From Gammaproteobacteria bacterium (GTDB lineage Bacteria > Pseudomonadota > Gammaproteobacteria > Steroidobacterales > Rariloculaceae): a DNA stretch of 64,000 nucleotides. Shown piece by piece: positions 44,827 to 53,896 of this stretch; the first letter of the stretch is position 1, and the number at the start of each line of letters is the position of its first letter. Made by a program: the position numbers and the translations under genes. The DNA lies in contig JAJDVG010000040.1 in the NCBI GenBank assembly GCA_022826245.1, positions 1 through 64,000 on the forward strand. Direction: 5' to 3'. The notes beneath the pieces are model-generated. The model was given only the letters and a program-made list of their open reading frames with translations. It was not told the DNA's origin and did no database searches.

Positions 44827-46605
44827 ATGTTCCTTGACAATGGAATCGTCAGGAAAGCGGGCGCCGTTGCGGTGGCGCTTGCCATCGGTTTGTCGTTCTC
44901 GGCGCGCGCCCAGTTTGGCCAGCCGCCGCAGCTATACACGCCGGAGCCCGACGCCCGAGACCTGAAGTCGGTGCTGTTCAACTGGACCTGGTACATGGGC
45001 ATGTTGCGCGGCATCGAGGAGCACGAGCTCATCATCTCGCTCGAATATCGGGGCGAAGGCACCATCCAGGTTGACGGCCAGGCCTGCGCGATCGCGCCGT
45101 ACGAGGACGCGGCGCGGCGGGGCGAGCTCGGCACGTCGGGATACCGCATCAGCGCCAGCTACCAGACGCCCGGCTACCGCACGCACATCGACTGCACTCT
45201 GCCGAATGGTCAGACGTATGCCAATATCGAGGTCGTCAGCGGCGAATACGCCTGGGACGAAGATATCCCGGGCGCCGGCCTCGTGCCGGGCGAAGGTACG
45301 GCCACGCCGAACGCCGATGCCCTCGAAGAGCGTTTGATTCGTCTTTGGGCCAGCCCGTTCGGCGCGCCCAAGGCCGCTTTGGCGGGCGCCGGAATCCCCT
45401 TGAGGAGAGTCTGGCGCGATCCCGGCGGGTTGCTCGAGGACGGTCCCGCGATGATCGGCGAAACGTCGCTGAGCTGGGACGGCGAGACGCCCGTCATCTC
45501 GTTCCCGATTCCCGGCGTCGACGGCGCCACGGGCGTTGCGCGGCTCGACGATCGCTTCATGGCCGAATCCGTGGTCGTGACCCACGGCCGGGATACTTAC
45601 GAGTTCGCCTACACCGACTACGACGACTACAACAATCCGCTGCACAAGATCGAGGTCTACCTGCCCGGCAGAATGACGGAGACCAAAAACGGCGAGGTCC
45701 AGCGCGATCTGGACACGATCGTGACGGAAACGGGCAGCGTCTACGTCGTCATACCCGTGCCGTCGAGCGTTGGCCCGGCCACCGAGGCGGTGGCGATGTA
45801 CGGGACCGACCAGCAGGCGCCGGTGCTCGACTCCACTGCGCCGACGCCGAGGCTCGCCGACGGCAGGCCCGACCTGACCGGGAGCTGGAGCAATCCCGGC
45901 AAGTTCTTCATCTGGCGCTACGGCAGCCGCCGCTGCGGGCCGACCCAGCTCGAAGGCTGCAGCACGCAGTGGAATCAGACGGTAGATTTCGTGTTCGAAG
46001 CCGCTTCGCGATTCGGGCCGAATCGCCCGATCTACCGGCCCGAGCAATGGGACGAGGTCATTTATATGGATATGTGGACCAACCTCTACGATCCGATCAT
46101 GACCTGCCAGCCGATGGGGATTCCGCGCCAGGGCGCACCCGGGCGTATCTTTCATACCGAACGCGACATCACCCTGCTCTATGGACGCGGCGGCGATGGC
46201 GGCGGCGGTTATCCGGACTTCCGCGTGATCGCGACCGACGGCCGCGAGGTGGACGAAAGGCAGGTCAGACAGACCAAGTACACCGGGCATTCCTCCGGCC
46301 ACTGGGACGGCGACACGCTCGTGATCGAGTCGATCGGCTTTACGCCGCTGACCTGGCTCGCGCGCGGCGGCTTCTTTCACTCCGAGGACATGAAGGTCAC
46401 CGAACGCTTCACGCGGCAGGGCGATCAGATGCTCTACGAGGTGACTGTCGAGGATCCCCAGGTGCTGCTCCATCCCTGGGTCCAGAACCCGATGCTCATG
46501 ACCACCGGCCAGGGCGGCCGCAACAGCAACGGCCTGGTCGGCGTCGAGCGCGGCAACTGCCAGCAGATCGTACTCGACGACATCGAGACGCAGTACCGTC
46601 ACTAG
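44827..46605 (+). CDS. Exported protein of the uncharacterised GHWDGDTLV family
   Basis: Signal peptide; RLADGRPDLTGSWSNPGKF; GHSSGHWDGDTLVIESIGFTPLTW. Confidence 0.75.
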   Translation: MFLDNGIVRKAGAVAVALAIGLSFSARAQFGQPPQLYTPEPDARDLKSVLFNWTWYMGMLRGIEEHELIISLEYRGEGTIQVDGQACAIAPYEDAARRGELGTSGYRISASYQTPGYRTHIDCTLPNGQTYANIEVVSGEYAWDEDIPGAGLVPGEGTATPNADALEERLIRLWASPFGAPKAALAGAGIPLRRVWRDPGGLLEDGPAMIGETSLSWDGETPVISFPIPGVDGATGVARLDDRFMAESVVVTHGRDTYEFAYTDYDDYNNPLHKIEVYLPGRMTETKNGEVQRDLDTIVTETGSVYVVIPVPSSVGPATEAVAMYGTDQQAPVLDSTAPTPRLADGRPDLTGSWSNPGKFFIWRYGSRRCGPTQLEGCSTQWNQTVDFVFEAASRFGPNRPIYRPEQWDEVIYMDMWTNLYDPIMTCQPMGIPRQGAPGRIFHTERDITLLYGRGGDGGGGYPDFRVIATDGREVDERQVRQTKYTGHSSGHWDGDTLVIESIGFTPLTWLARGGFFHSEDMKVTERFTRQGDQMLYEVTVEDPQVLLHPWVQNPMLMTTGQGGRNSNGLVGVERGNCQQIVLDDIETQYRH

Positions 46606-46887
46606 AATCCGCGCGGTCTGCGGGCGCCGGGCGTTGACGAGACGGCCGGCGCCCGCCTCGTCTCGCGACGCGAATATCGGACTTGCGAATCCGATACCGA
46701 TTCCAGCCATCCCCGAACGCCCCACGGGCGGGGCTTCGAATCCGGTTCAGGCTGCGGTGGTCACGACCTTCCTGCCGCCCGACCGGAGCATGGCAAAGAC
46801 AACGCCCTTTTCCATGCGCTGCGCCTGGGTCTATCCGCTCCGGCACGGTTTCCGCGACAGGCAGGCACAAGTCCCGCTTCCGCCGAT

Positions 46888-46906
46888 TCCGGTCGAGTCG
46901 ACCGGA
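46888..46906. promoter_or_regulatory. 19-bp palindrome TCCGGTCG-AGT-CGACCGGA upstream of vapBC
   Basis: 8-bp perfect arms, 3-nt centre. Confidence 0.5.
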
Positions 46907-46984
46907 TTTCGGTGGTTGGTGGGCAGCGTGCGGTCGCGCGCGCTAGTATTGGCATATCATATGTATATCTAGTAGGCACTTCAT

Positions 46985-47239
46985 ATGGCTACCAGGACAA
47001 CTCTCTTGTTGGATGACGAAGTGCGCACGGCGGCCAGGGAACTGGCTCTCCGATACGGCTGTTCGGTGTCCGAAGCCATTCGCCGCGCCGTGCTGCGCCA
47101 CCGCGACGCGACACTCGGCATTTCTCCGGGGCGGCGCAGAGCGAGGATGCGGGTCCTTGAGGAGTTGTTCGATCTGTTCGAGGGTCACGATGCCGAAGAG
47201 GAAATCCGTCGGCTCAAGGAACAGGATGAGGACTTCTGA
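46985..47239 (+). CDS. vapB: Ribbon-helix-helix antitoxin (VapB-like)
   Basis: TRTTLLLDDEVRTAARELALRYGCSVSEAIRRAV; stop abuts the PIN toxin ATG. Confidence 0.8.
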   Translation: MATRTTLLLDDEVRTAARELALRYGCSVSEAIRRAVLRHRDATLGISPGRRRARMRVLEELFDLFEGHDAEEEIRRLKEQDEDF

Positions 47240-47635
47240 ATGCCGATACATCTGGATACCGATTTTCTGGTATACGCGTTGTCGGTAGCCGGGCCAGAGA
47301 GGCGGAAGCTGATAGAGATTTCGAATTCGGGCCAGTTGATCGAGATGAGCGCGATCGCGTGGTACGAATTCATGCGAGGGCCTCGTACTCCCCAGCAGAT
47401 GGGCCGAGCGCGAGCATTTTTTCAGCAGGACGGCATCATTCCTTTCTCGGAGTCCATCGCGGCGGAGGCAGCGGAGATGTTCCGACAGCTTGGGTCGCCT
47501 CGCCGGCGGGCTGCCGATGTGGCGATCGGCGTCACGGCCGCCGCCCGTGGAGCGACTCTACTCACCCGCAACGTCAGGGATTTCGCGGGAATCGCAGGGC
47601 TCGACGTCGCGGATCCGGAGGGGCGCTTGCGTTGA
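47240..47635 (+). CDS. vapC: PIN-domain ribonuclease toxin (VapC-like)
   Basis: HLDTDFLVYAL; SAIAWYEFMRG; RRAADVAIGVTAAARGATLLTRNVRDF. Confidence 0.85.
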   Translation: MPIHLDTDFLVYALSVAGPERRKLIEISNSGQLIEMSAIAWYEFMRGPRTPQQMGRARAFFQQDGIIPFSESIAAEAAEMFRQLGSPRRRAADVAIGVTAAARGATLLTRNVRDFAGIAGLDVADPEGRLR

Positions 47636-47682
47636 AGCGCCGACTCCCACTCAGACGCGCGTTCGACGCACTGCAGGAACCG

Positions 47683-48063
47683 TCAGATACTCAGATGCAG
47701 CCGCATCGCCGCGTCGATCTCGTTCATGGTCCTTCGCGGCACGCGGCCCAAGCGATTCTTCAAGCGCTCAACGGCAATGGCGCGGATTTGTTCCGCCTGT
47801 GCTTTGGAGTCTTGCCGCAGACCGCACGGTCGGGCCGCGAGCCTGACCTGGAAGGGATACACGCGTCGAACGTTGCCGGTGACCGGCACAATCGTGACCA
47901 CGCCCCGCCTTATCGCCCAAGCGCTCTCGTTGGCCGCGTTATTGCTGACGACCACCGCCGGCCGCTCGAAAGCGGCCTCGGCGCCAATCGGGTGAGCCAA
48001 ATCGACCATCCATATGTCGCCCCGCCGAGGGCCACCGGGGAGTTCACTCCACGATGCCGTCAT
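47683..48063 (-). CDS. mazF: MazF/PemK-type endoribonuclease toxin
   Basis: RRGDIWMVDLAHPIGAEAAFERPAVVVSNN; VTIVPVTGNVRRVYPFQV. Confidence 0.85.
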   Translation of the reverse strand: MTASWSELPGGPRRGDIWMVDLAHPIGAEAAFERPAVVVSNNAANESAWAIRRGVVTIVPVTGNVRRVYPFQVRLAARPCGLRQDSKAQAEQIRAIAVERLKNRLGRVPRRTMNEIDAAMRLHLSI

Positions 48064-48262
48064 CTGCTGTCGCGTCCCAGTTCCTGGCGTCTTCTTCGGT
48101 CCATTCGGTCCAGGCCGACGCGTAGTCGTCGGCAAGTTGCGATGTGCGCAGTAGACGAAGCGCAGCCTGTATGACGCCTGATCGCGACTTAATGCCTTGC
48201 GAGCGCGCATAGGCGTCCACGAATCCGACTTCCTCGGACGGGAGGCTGATGCTGAGTTTCAT
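48044..48262 (-). CDS. Ribbon-helix-helix antitoxin paired with MazF
   Basis: MKLSISLPSEEVGFVDAYARSQGIKSRSGVIQAALRLLR; 20-bp overlap with toxin start. Confidence 0.82.
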   Translation of the reverse strand: MKLSISLPSEEVGFVDAYARSQGIKSRSGVIQAALRLLRTSQLADDYASAWTEWTEEDARNWDATADDGIVE

Positions 48263-48294
48263 AAGCGGGTGGTCGACGGTCTTAATTTGAATGC

Positions 48295-48307
48295 TACTAG
48301 GGTAGTA
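48295..48307. promoter_or_regulatory. Candidate operator, 13-bp inverted repeat TACTA-GGG-TAGTA upstream of the MazEF-type operon
   Basis: Perfect 5-bp arms about 33 bp upstream of the antitoxin ATG. Confidence 0.35.
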
Positions 48308-48469
48308 CATTTCCGGCTTTACGCCAACCGGCTCCGGGGCATTGTCGGCGCCCCCGTTGCTCCTTGCTGTTGCGTCAACCTGAATTAGAGGGGGGCCACG
48401 CTACCTGGAGTCAGCGCTGCCAATATATTGCATGGGACAATGGAGCGCCTTTGCAAACGGAATCTACGG

Positions 48470-48874
48470 ATGCCAACCAACAGCTACATTGAGGCGAGCG
48501 GCAGTTGTCTGTGTGGCGGCGTGCGTTACCGTCTCACGGAACCGCCGCGCCCGGTTGTGTATTGTCACTGCAGTCAGTGCCGGCGGACGAGCGGCCATTT
48601 CGTCGCGGCCACGGCCGTGGCTCGGGATGCGCTCGTAATCGTCGCCGACGAGAGCCTCGAATGGTTCGCCTCTTCGGAGTTCGCCTCGCGCGGGTTCTGC
48701 AGGCGTTGCGGGTCGAGCCTGTTCTGGCGTCGGGTGGCCGGGGACCGTGTCAGCATCATGGCCGGGACGCTGGACGACCCCGACGGACTGCAGGCTCGCG
48801 AACACATCTACGTCGCCGACAAGGGCAGCTACTACGACTTGACCGATGGCTTGCCGAAGTGGCTGCAGGGATGA
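48470..48874 (+). CDS. GFA (glutathione-dependent formaldehyde-activating-like / Mss4-like) family protein
   Basis: GSCLCGGVRYRL; YCHCSQCRRTSG; FCRRCGSSLFWR. Confidence 0.9.
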   Translation: MPTNSYIEASGSCLCGGVRYRLTEPPRPVVYCHCSQCRRTSGHFVAATAVARDALVIVADESLEWFASSEFASRGFCRRCGSSLFWRRVAGDRVSIMAGTLDDPDGLQAREHIYVADKGSYYDLTDGLPKWLQG

Positions 48875-48943
48875 GTGCGACTCCAGTCGTTCCATCCGGC
48901 ATGGCCATACTGCGACGGCCGGCTTCCGCTGCCGCCCAACGAT

Positions 48944-49375
48944 CTATCGCGTGCTTCTCAAGTCCGACGACGAGCCCGCGTTCACGACCCGACCGTCCGG
49001 AAACGTAACGGTCTTCGCGTTGGCGAGATTCGATCCATCTCTTGCGAGATAGCCCTCGACGGTGATCCGGTCGCCGATCTTCATCGTATCGCGGCCCCAT
49101 CGATACCGGATCAGCGTGTTCGGGCTTCCGAGTTCAAACGCCCAGTTGCTGACGGTGTCGTCGCCATCGGTGACGTCGAGATAGAAGAACGCGTGCGGAT
49201 TGGTCCATTCGACGTTCGTCACGGTGCCGGTCATGCTGACGAATTTCTCCGGATCGAACTGAGCGACGAAGGAGTGATGCGCGAACGCCATCCCCATGGC
49301 GCCGCCAAGAGCGAGCAGGACAACACCGCGCATGAGCGTTACTCCCGTGATCACATGGACTCTCCTGGTTGTCAT
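48944..49375 (-). CDS. DUF6152-type small exported protein
   Basis: Signal peptide ending AFA|HHSFVAQFD; EWTNPHAFFYLDV. Confidence 0.75.
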   Translation of the reverse strand: MTTRRVHVITGVTLMRGVVLLALGGAMGMAFAHHSFVAQFDPEKFVSMTGTVTNVEWTNPHAFFYLDVTDGDDTVSNWAFELGSPNTLIRYRWGRDTMKIGDRITVEGYLARDGSNLANAKTVTFPDGRVVNAGSSSDLRSTR

Positions 49376-50433
49376 GGCCTGCCCCGCCACGGCAGCCCTT
49401 CGATGTTCATTTCCCGGTCGTTGTTTTCCATGCACACGAACTCGAGAATCTCCTGATCGGCGGCGGCGATGCCCGCCGTGCGGCGTATCGTGAACGGCTC
49501 CGTCCACGCATCGGGGTCCTCGGCCGTGACTTCAAGCTCGAGCGTACCGAAACTCGTTCGCCGGTAGCGCTCGACGATCCGCAGGCTCTCGCTGTGTATC
49601 CCGAAGCCGGGCGTGATCTCGTTGTAGCCGATCGTCTCGACCACGAGCGTATCGCCGTCCCAGTGACCGAGCGAGTGACCGTACCAGGACGGATTCCAGA
49701 ACTCCGGGCGATCGCGGTCGTCAAGGAAAATCTGCCGATACGCAGGTGTGACGAATTCCGAAATCTGCACGATCAGATCCGGCGTCTGCACGATCTTGTA
49801 CGGAAAATTCAGCGTCGTCGGGACGGCGCTGTAGGGCAGACAGTAGGCGCCGGCGATCGGATCGACGTTCATCTCGCGTAACTGGCGCGCAATGTCCTGC
49901 GCCCAGGGCTGCATTGCCGGCTGCCGACCCGGACCGGTGGACGCGATGTTGTACCAGATGCCGGACAGATCCGGCGTACCGTCAGCGAACCGGGGCGCCG
50001 GGTCGGACACCTCGCTCGACTTCGATCGCATGTCGTTGCCGAGCATCCCCGGATCGTCACCGATCGTGCCGAGGTTGATATGCCACTGCAGATTCAGGTC
50101 ATGGACGAGTGGCTCGCCGGCCGCAATGGCGACGCTGTCCTCGTTATAGCTTGCATACATGCAACAGGACGTCGGAAAGCTCAGTCGGTAGCTGCCTGCC
50201 GGCAGCCCGTCGACCGCGTACGATCCCTCGACGGAGACATCCGCGGAATAGACGACGTCCGTAGCGTTGTGAGTGAGATGGATCGGCGTATCGAGTCCGG
50301 TCACGATCGAGCCGTTCGGATCGATGAGCTTGCCGCTGATCGATCCGGATTCGCCCTGAGAAAAGCCTGGCCGGGGCACGAGCGCGAAAACGCTCAACGC
50401 GCCGACGGCCGCTGCGGTCATGGCTCGACTCAT
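49372..50433 (-). CDS. Exported protein: carboxypeptidase-regulatory-like N-terminal domain plus GHWDGDTLV family region
   Basis: GSISGKLIDPNGSIV...VEGSYAVDGLPAGSYRLSF; PRFADGTPDLSGIWYN; GHSLGHWDGDTLVVETIGYNE. Confidence 0.72.
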   Translation of the reverse strand: MSRAMTAAAVGALSVFALVPRPGFSQGESGSISGKLIDPNGSIVTGLDTPIHLTHNATDVVYSADVSVEGSYAVDGLPAGSYRLSFPTSCCMYASYNEDSVAIAAGEPLVHDLNLQWHINLGTIGDDPGMLGNDMRSKSSEVSDPAPRFADGTPDLSGIWYNIASTGPGRQPAMQPWAQDIARQLREMNVDPIAGAYCLPYSAVPTTLNFPYKIVQTPDLIVQISEFVTPAYRQIFLDDRDRPEFWNPSWYGHSLGHWDGDTLVVETIGYNEITPGFGIHSESLRIVERYRRTSFGTLELEVTAEDPDAWTEPFTIRRTAGIAAADQEILEFVCMENNDREMNIEGLPWRGRP

Positions 50434-51938
50434 TGTCCTGTCTCCACCTGACGGATCACGGGCATCGTGTGTCCGGACGTATCCACGGGATGAGCAGCGA
50501 TCCCCGAACCATGACCGCCCGCGTGTTTCTCGACATCGATTCCGTGCCACCTGATCGCGCTCATGAGGTCGTCGAACCACAGGCTGAATTGCAGCGGGCG
50601 GTTTGGCGAGAACAGGTCTGCATTGAAGAGCAGCTTCTCGTCGGGTACGTACGCGGCGATCATTCCTTCGGCATGTTCGGTGTAAACGTCGTAAACGTGA
50701 ATCTCGCGTCCGAGTTCGTCAAGGGACAGGAACTGGCCCACTTCAATGAGGTTCACGCTCCGTGCCATGGTCGTTTCGAAGATCGCCCGAAAGTAATCGG
50801 CGTTCTTTTCGCTCGTGACGACGCTGGCGCCCGCCTCGACCACCGGTCGCATGCCGCCCGTGTGGTCGATGTGGTGATGGGTAAGGATCAGGTAGCTGAT
50901 CGGTTTTTCGGGCCAGCGCTCGGCCATCAGGGCAAGCAGCGTCCGCGATCGTTCCGGATACCAGCTCGCATCCACGAGGGCCAGCCCCTCGGGACCCTCG
51001 ATGATGAGATTGTTATGCGTGCCGGGCACCAGGAAGATGCCCGGAGCGATCTCCTCGATCGTGACGTTGTCGATCTGCGGATAGTTGCCGATGTTTCCGC
51101 CGCCGCCGCGCTTGAGGATGATGTGCGACATGTCCCAGCCCCAGCGCCGCATGGCGGGATCGCCGGACGCCAACTGGCTCGCATCGAAAGCGAGCAGGGA
51201 CTCGGCATCCTCGGGATTGACGGATACGGCCGATCTCACCTCACGACGCACGAGTCCGTCCCCGGTGAACTGTTCCAGTCGGAACGGAAACGGTACTCCG
51301 TCGATGTCGCGCCAGTCGCTGAAAACGATCCGGTTCTCGATGCGTCCCTCGTGCGGATCGTTTTCGGTCGTACTGACCGTTGCCGGCAGTCCACTCGTTG
51401 CGTCCATCTCTACCAACCATTGCGTGTCCTCAAGCACGAGTTCGCGCAGTTCGGCCGCACGTTCGCCGCTACCGGTAGTGCTGACCGCTCGCTGCTCGGC
51501 GTGAGCGAGCAGCAGGATCGGGTTCGATAGCCAGAGATCCTTGAAGTTCGCGCCGATCCGCGAGCTTTCCATGGGTCCGTCGAACTGGCCGGCAAGGCCG
51601 CCGCTCTGTCTCCTGGTGCCCACCGTTGCATTGTTGGTAAACGCAATCTGCATCGTGCCCGGCAGCGGATAGATCAACGACATGTCCCAGGACTCATGGG
51701 CACGATTGCCGGCCGGATCCCAGACCGCGACGAGGTCGTAGTCGGACGTATGCATGGCGAAAGCCCCGGCTACCACACTCTGCCTGGGTTCGAATCGCTG
51801 GGCGCGAGCTTCGATCCGGATGGATTCAACCTCGTCGCGGATCCGGTCGAAATCGATTTCCTGTCCCGCTGCGATGGTTCCGATGCCCCAGGCGAACAGG
51901 AAGAGCGCAGTCGATCGCGTAATCGTGCCAACGGACAT
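50430..51938 (-). CDS. Exported MBL-fold metallo-hydrolase
   Basis: Signal peptide; LTHHHIDHTGG zinc motif; HNNLIIEGPEGLALVDASWYPERS. Confidence 0.88.
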   Translation of the reverse strand: MSVGTITRSTALFLFAWGIGTIAAGQEIDFDRIRDEVESIRIEARAQRFEPRQSVVAGAFAMHTSDYDLVAVWDPAGNRAHESWDMSLIYPLPGTMQIAFTNNATVGTRRQSGGLAGQFDGPMESSRIGANFKDLWLSNPILLLAHAEQRAVSTTGSGERAAELRELVLEDTQWLVEMDATSGLPATVSTTENDPHEGRIENRIVFSDWRDIDGVPFPFRLEQFTGDGLVRREVRSAVSVNPEDAESLLAFDASQLASGDPAMRRWGWDMSHIILKRGGGGNIGNYPQIDNVTIEEIAPGIFLVPGTHNNLIIEGPEGLALVDASWYPERSRTLLALMAERWPEKPISYLILTHHHIDHTGGMRPVVEAGASVVTSEKNADYFRAIFETTMARSVNLIEVGQFLSLDELGREIHVYDVYTEHAEGMIAAYVPDEKLLFNADLFSPNRPLQFSLWFDDLMSAIRWHGIDVEKHAGGHGSGIAAHPVDTSGHTMPVIRQVETGQ

Positions 51939-51996
51939 CAGGTGTCTACTCCGGGAACGGCCAATATTGCAAGTGTGAGTCTAACGCAGAGAGTGC

Positions 51997-52419
51997 TCAG
52001 TCCAGCAGCCAGTGCCTGTTGCTCATGTCGCCGATCCGGTAGCGCCCCGCACCGGTGAAGAACAGTGCCGCGCCGACCGCCAGGAAGAACAACTGTCCTT
52101 CCTTGTTCCAGCCGCCGAACTGATTGAGCCCGAAGAACGGAATCGGCAGCACGTAGAAGACCACGACCATCGTAATGATCACCGAAACGGCCGAAAGCCG
52201 TGTGAAGAGGCCGAGCACGAGCAGCACGGGGGCCACGATCTCCGACACGTAGACGAAATACATGAAGACGCCCGGGATGCCGTTGGCGGCCAGCAATCCC
52301 ATCTGACCTTCGACACCTTCGACGACCTTGGGCCAACCGTTCAGAAACAGATTGATCGCGAGCGTAATGCGCAGGATCAGGATTCCGGCGTCGCTGTCCG
52401 TCCAGCGGCCCTGTTGCAT
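51997..52419 (-). CDS. DoxX family membrane protein
   Basis: ITLAINLFLNGWPKVVEG; multi-TM. Confidence 0.85.
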   Translation of the reverse strand: MQQGRWTDSDAGILILRITLAINLFLNGWPKVVEGVEGQMGLLAANGIPGVFMYFVYVSEIVAPVLLVLGLFTRLSAVSVIITMVVVFYVLPIPFFGLNQFGGWNKEGQLFFLAVGAALFFTGAGRYRIGDMSNRHWLLD

Positions 52420-52434
52420 GTTCGCGCTTGCGAA

Positions 52435-53193
52435 TCAGTAGCCGACCGTGAAGCGTTGCCGCACGAACGCCCGGTTCTCTGCTTCATCGACCATCGCAGC
52501 CGCAAGATCGGCCACGTAAATCGAGCTGTTGCCGTCGGCATCGGTGACGAAACCGGTCGTCGATGTGCGGTACTCGCCGCGCCGCGTCGTGTCCGTGATG
52601 CCGCCGAAGGAGTAGCCGAGAATCCCGAACGGCGGGGTGATGACCGTCCAGTCGATGTCGCTTGCGAGGTAGGTGTCGAGCGCAACCCTGTGACCGATCA
52701 GGAACGAATACGGTTGCGTACCTTCAGCGACGGGCATCGGCGCGGCTGCGATCATCTCCTCGACCGTATCGAGCATCGTGGTGGCGCCTCCCACCTGAAT
52801 GACGTACGGAGCGTCCTCCATCGCGCCGAAAGCCGCGATCGCCGTGCTCGCCGCACGCGCATGGGTCGAGTTGGCCGGATCGAAGTCGCCCTCGGGATTG
52901 CCCTGCACCGAGATGACCACCGAGTCCGCGCCGCTCGTGACTTCGGTGAAGGACTCGACATCGGTGACGTCTCCCTGACGGGCGGTGAAATTCGGGTGCT
53001 CAACGGTCAGCCGGTCCGGCGAACGCGAAATTCCGATAACCGCGTGCCCTCGTTCGAGCGCCTCGGCAACGACGAGTCCGCCGATGTTGCCGCTGGCGCC
53101 GAAGACGACGATGGTCTGGCTTTCCTGCGCCTGCGACGGGCCGAAGCCCAGCAGCATGGCCGCAAGACCAGCCGTCAGCAGCGTGATTCTCAT
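52435..53193 (-). CDS. NAD(P)-binding SDR/NmrA-like protein with N-terminal signal peptide
   Basis: MRITLLTAGLAAMLLGFGPSQAQES leader then IVVFGASGNIGGLVVAEALERGH Rossmann motif. Confidence 0.85.
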   Translation of the reverse strand: MRITLLTAGLAAMLLGFGPSQAQESQTIVVFGASGNIGGLVVAEALERGHAVIGISRSPDRLTVEHPNFTARQGDVTDVESFTEVTSGADSVVISVQGNPEGDFDPANSTHARAASTAIAAFGAMEDAPYVIQVGGATTMLDTVEEMIAAAPMPVAEGTQPYSFLIGHRVALDTYLASDIDWTVITPPFGILGYSFGGITDTTRRGEYRTSTTGFVTDADGNSSIYVADLAAAMVDEAENRAFVRQRFTVGY

Positions 53194-53446
53194 TGCTTTT
53201 CCTCCGCGTTGGAAAAACACCCGTTCGGGATTCCGTGACCGACGGGCGTTGCCGGCACGATGTTACCGTATGCGTTCGCCGGTTCGCGGGAAGAATCGTC
53301 AAGAATGATCAAGCGGCCGGGGTTCGGCAGAAATGTTGTGCTACGATCAGTCGCTCGTGACGGGGCCACCGGCAGGCGGCTCGGCAAGGAACAACGATGT
53401 AACAGGCTCGCCGCTGGCGGCGTCGAGCGACGGAGGACTTCGGGGG

Positions 53447-53842
53447 ATGATCAACCGGCGACATTTCCTTGAGATGAGCAGCGGCGTGCTCGTGCTGCCC
53501 GCGACCGGACTCGGCGCCCTGGCCACGGTCGGCGAACCGGCCGATCGATTAATCGTCTACAACGCGGAGTACGCCGACTGCCGGCGTTTCGCGCGCGAGG
53601 CCCTGGGTGCAGGCGGCACTGCCGTCGCGCTCAGCGGTGACATCGGCCTTCGCGAGCGCATGGAGCTGTACCGCACGCTGCTCGAGACACCGAGGACCGT
53701 GCTCGGCATGACGACCGACGAGAATGCCTTTCGGATCGGCATGCTCGCGCGCGACGCCTTTCACGAGCAACTTGTGCATGAGACGGCCGGGCAGCGGCCG
53801 GTCTCATGGTTGGTGACACCGGTCAGGGAGCGCGCGGGCTGA
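53447..53842 (+). CDS. Small Tat-leader-like exported protein, unknown function
   Basis: MINRRHFLEMSSGVLVLPATGLGALA leader; 131 aa. Confidence 0.65.
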   Translation: MINRRHFLEMSSGVLVLPATGLGALATVGEPADRLIVYNAEYADCRRFAREALGAGGTAVALSGDIGLRERMELYRTLLETPRTVLGMTTDENAFRIGMLARDAFHEQLVHETAGQRPVSWLVTPVRERAG

Positions 53843-53896
53843 GCGGCGATTCCTTGAAGACCATAGCGTAAAGATCAGGACGAGAGGGAGATTTCG

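Noticed and set aside
46951-46970. AT-rich GGCATATCATATGTATATCT as a VapB operator
   Set aside because: Only imperfect symmetry; it could equally be a -10 region. Recorded only as a possibility.
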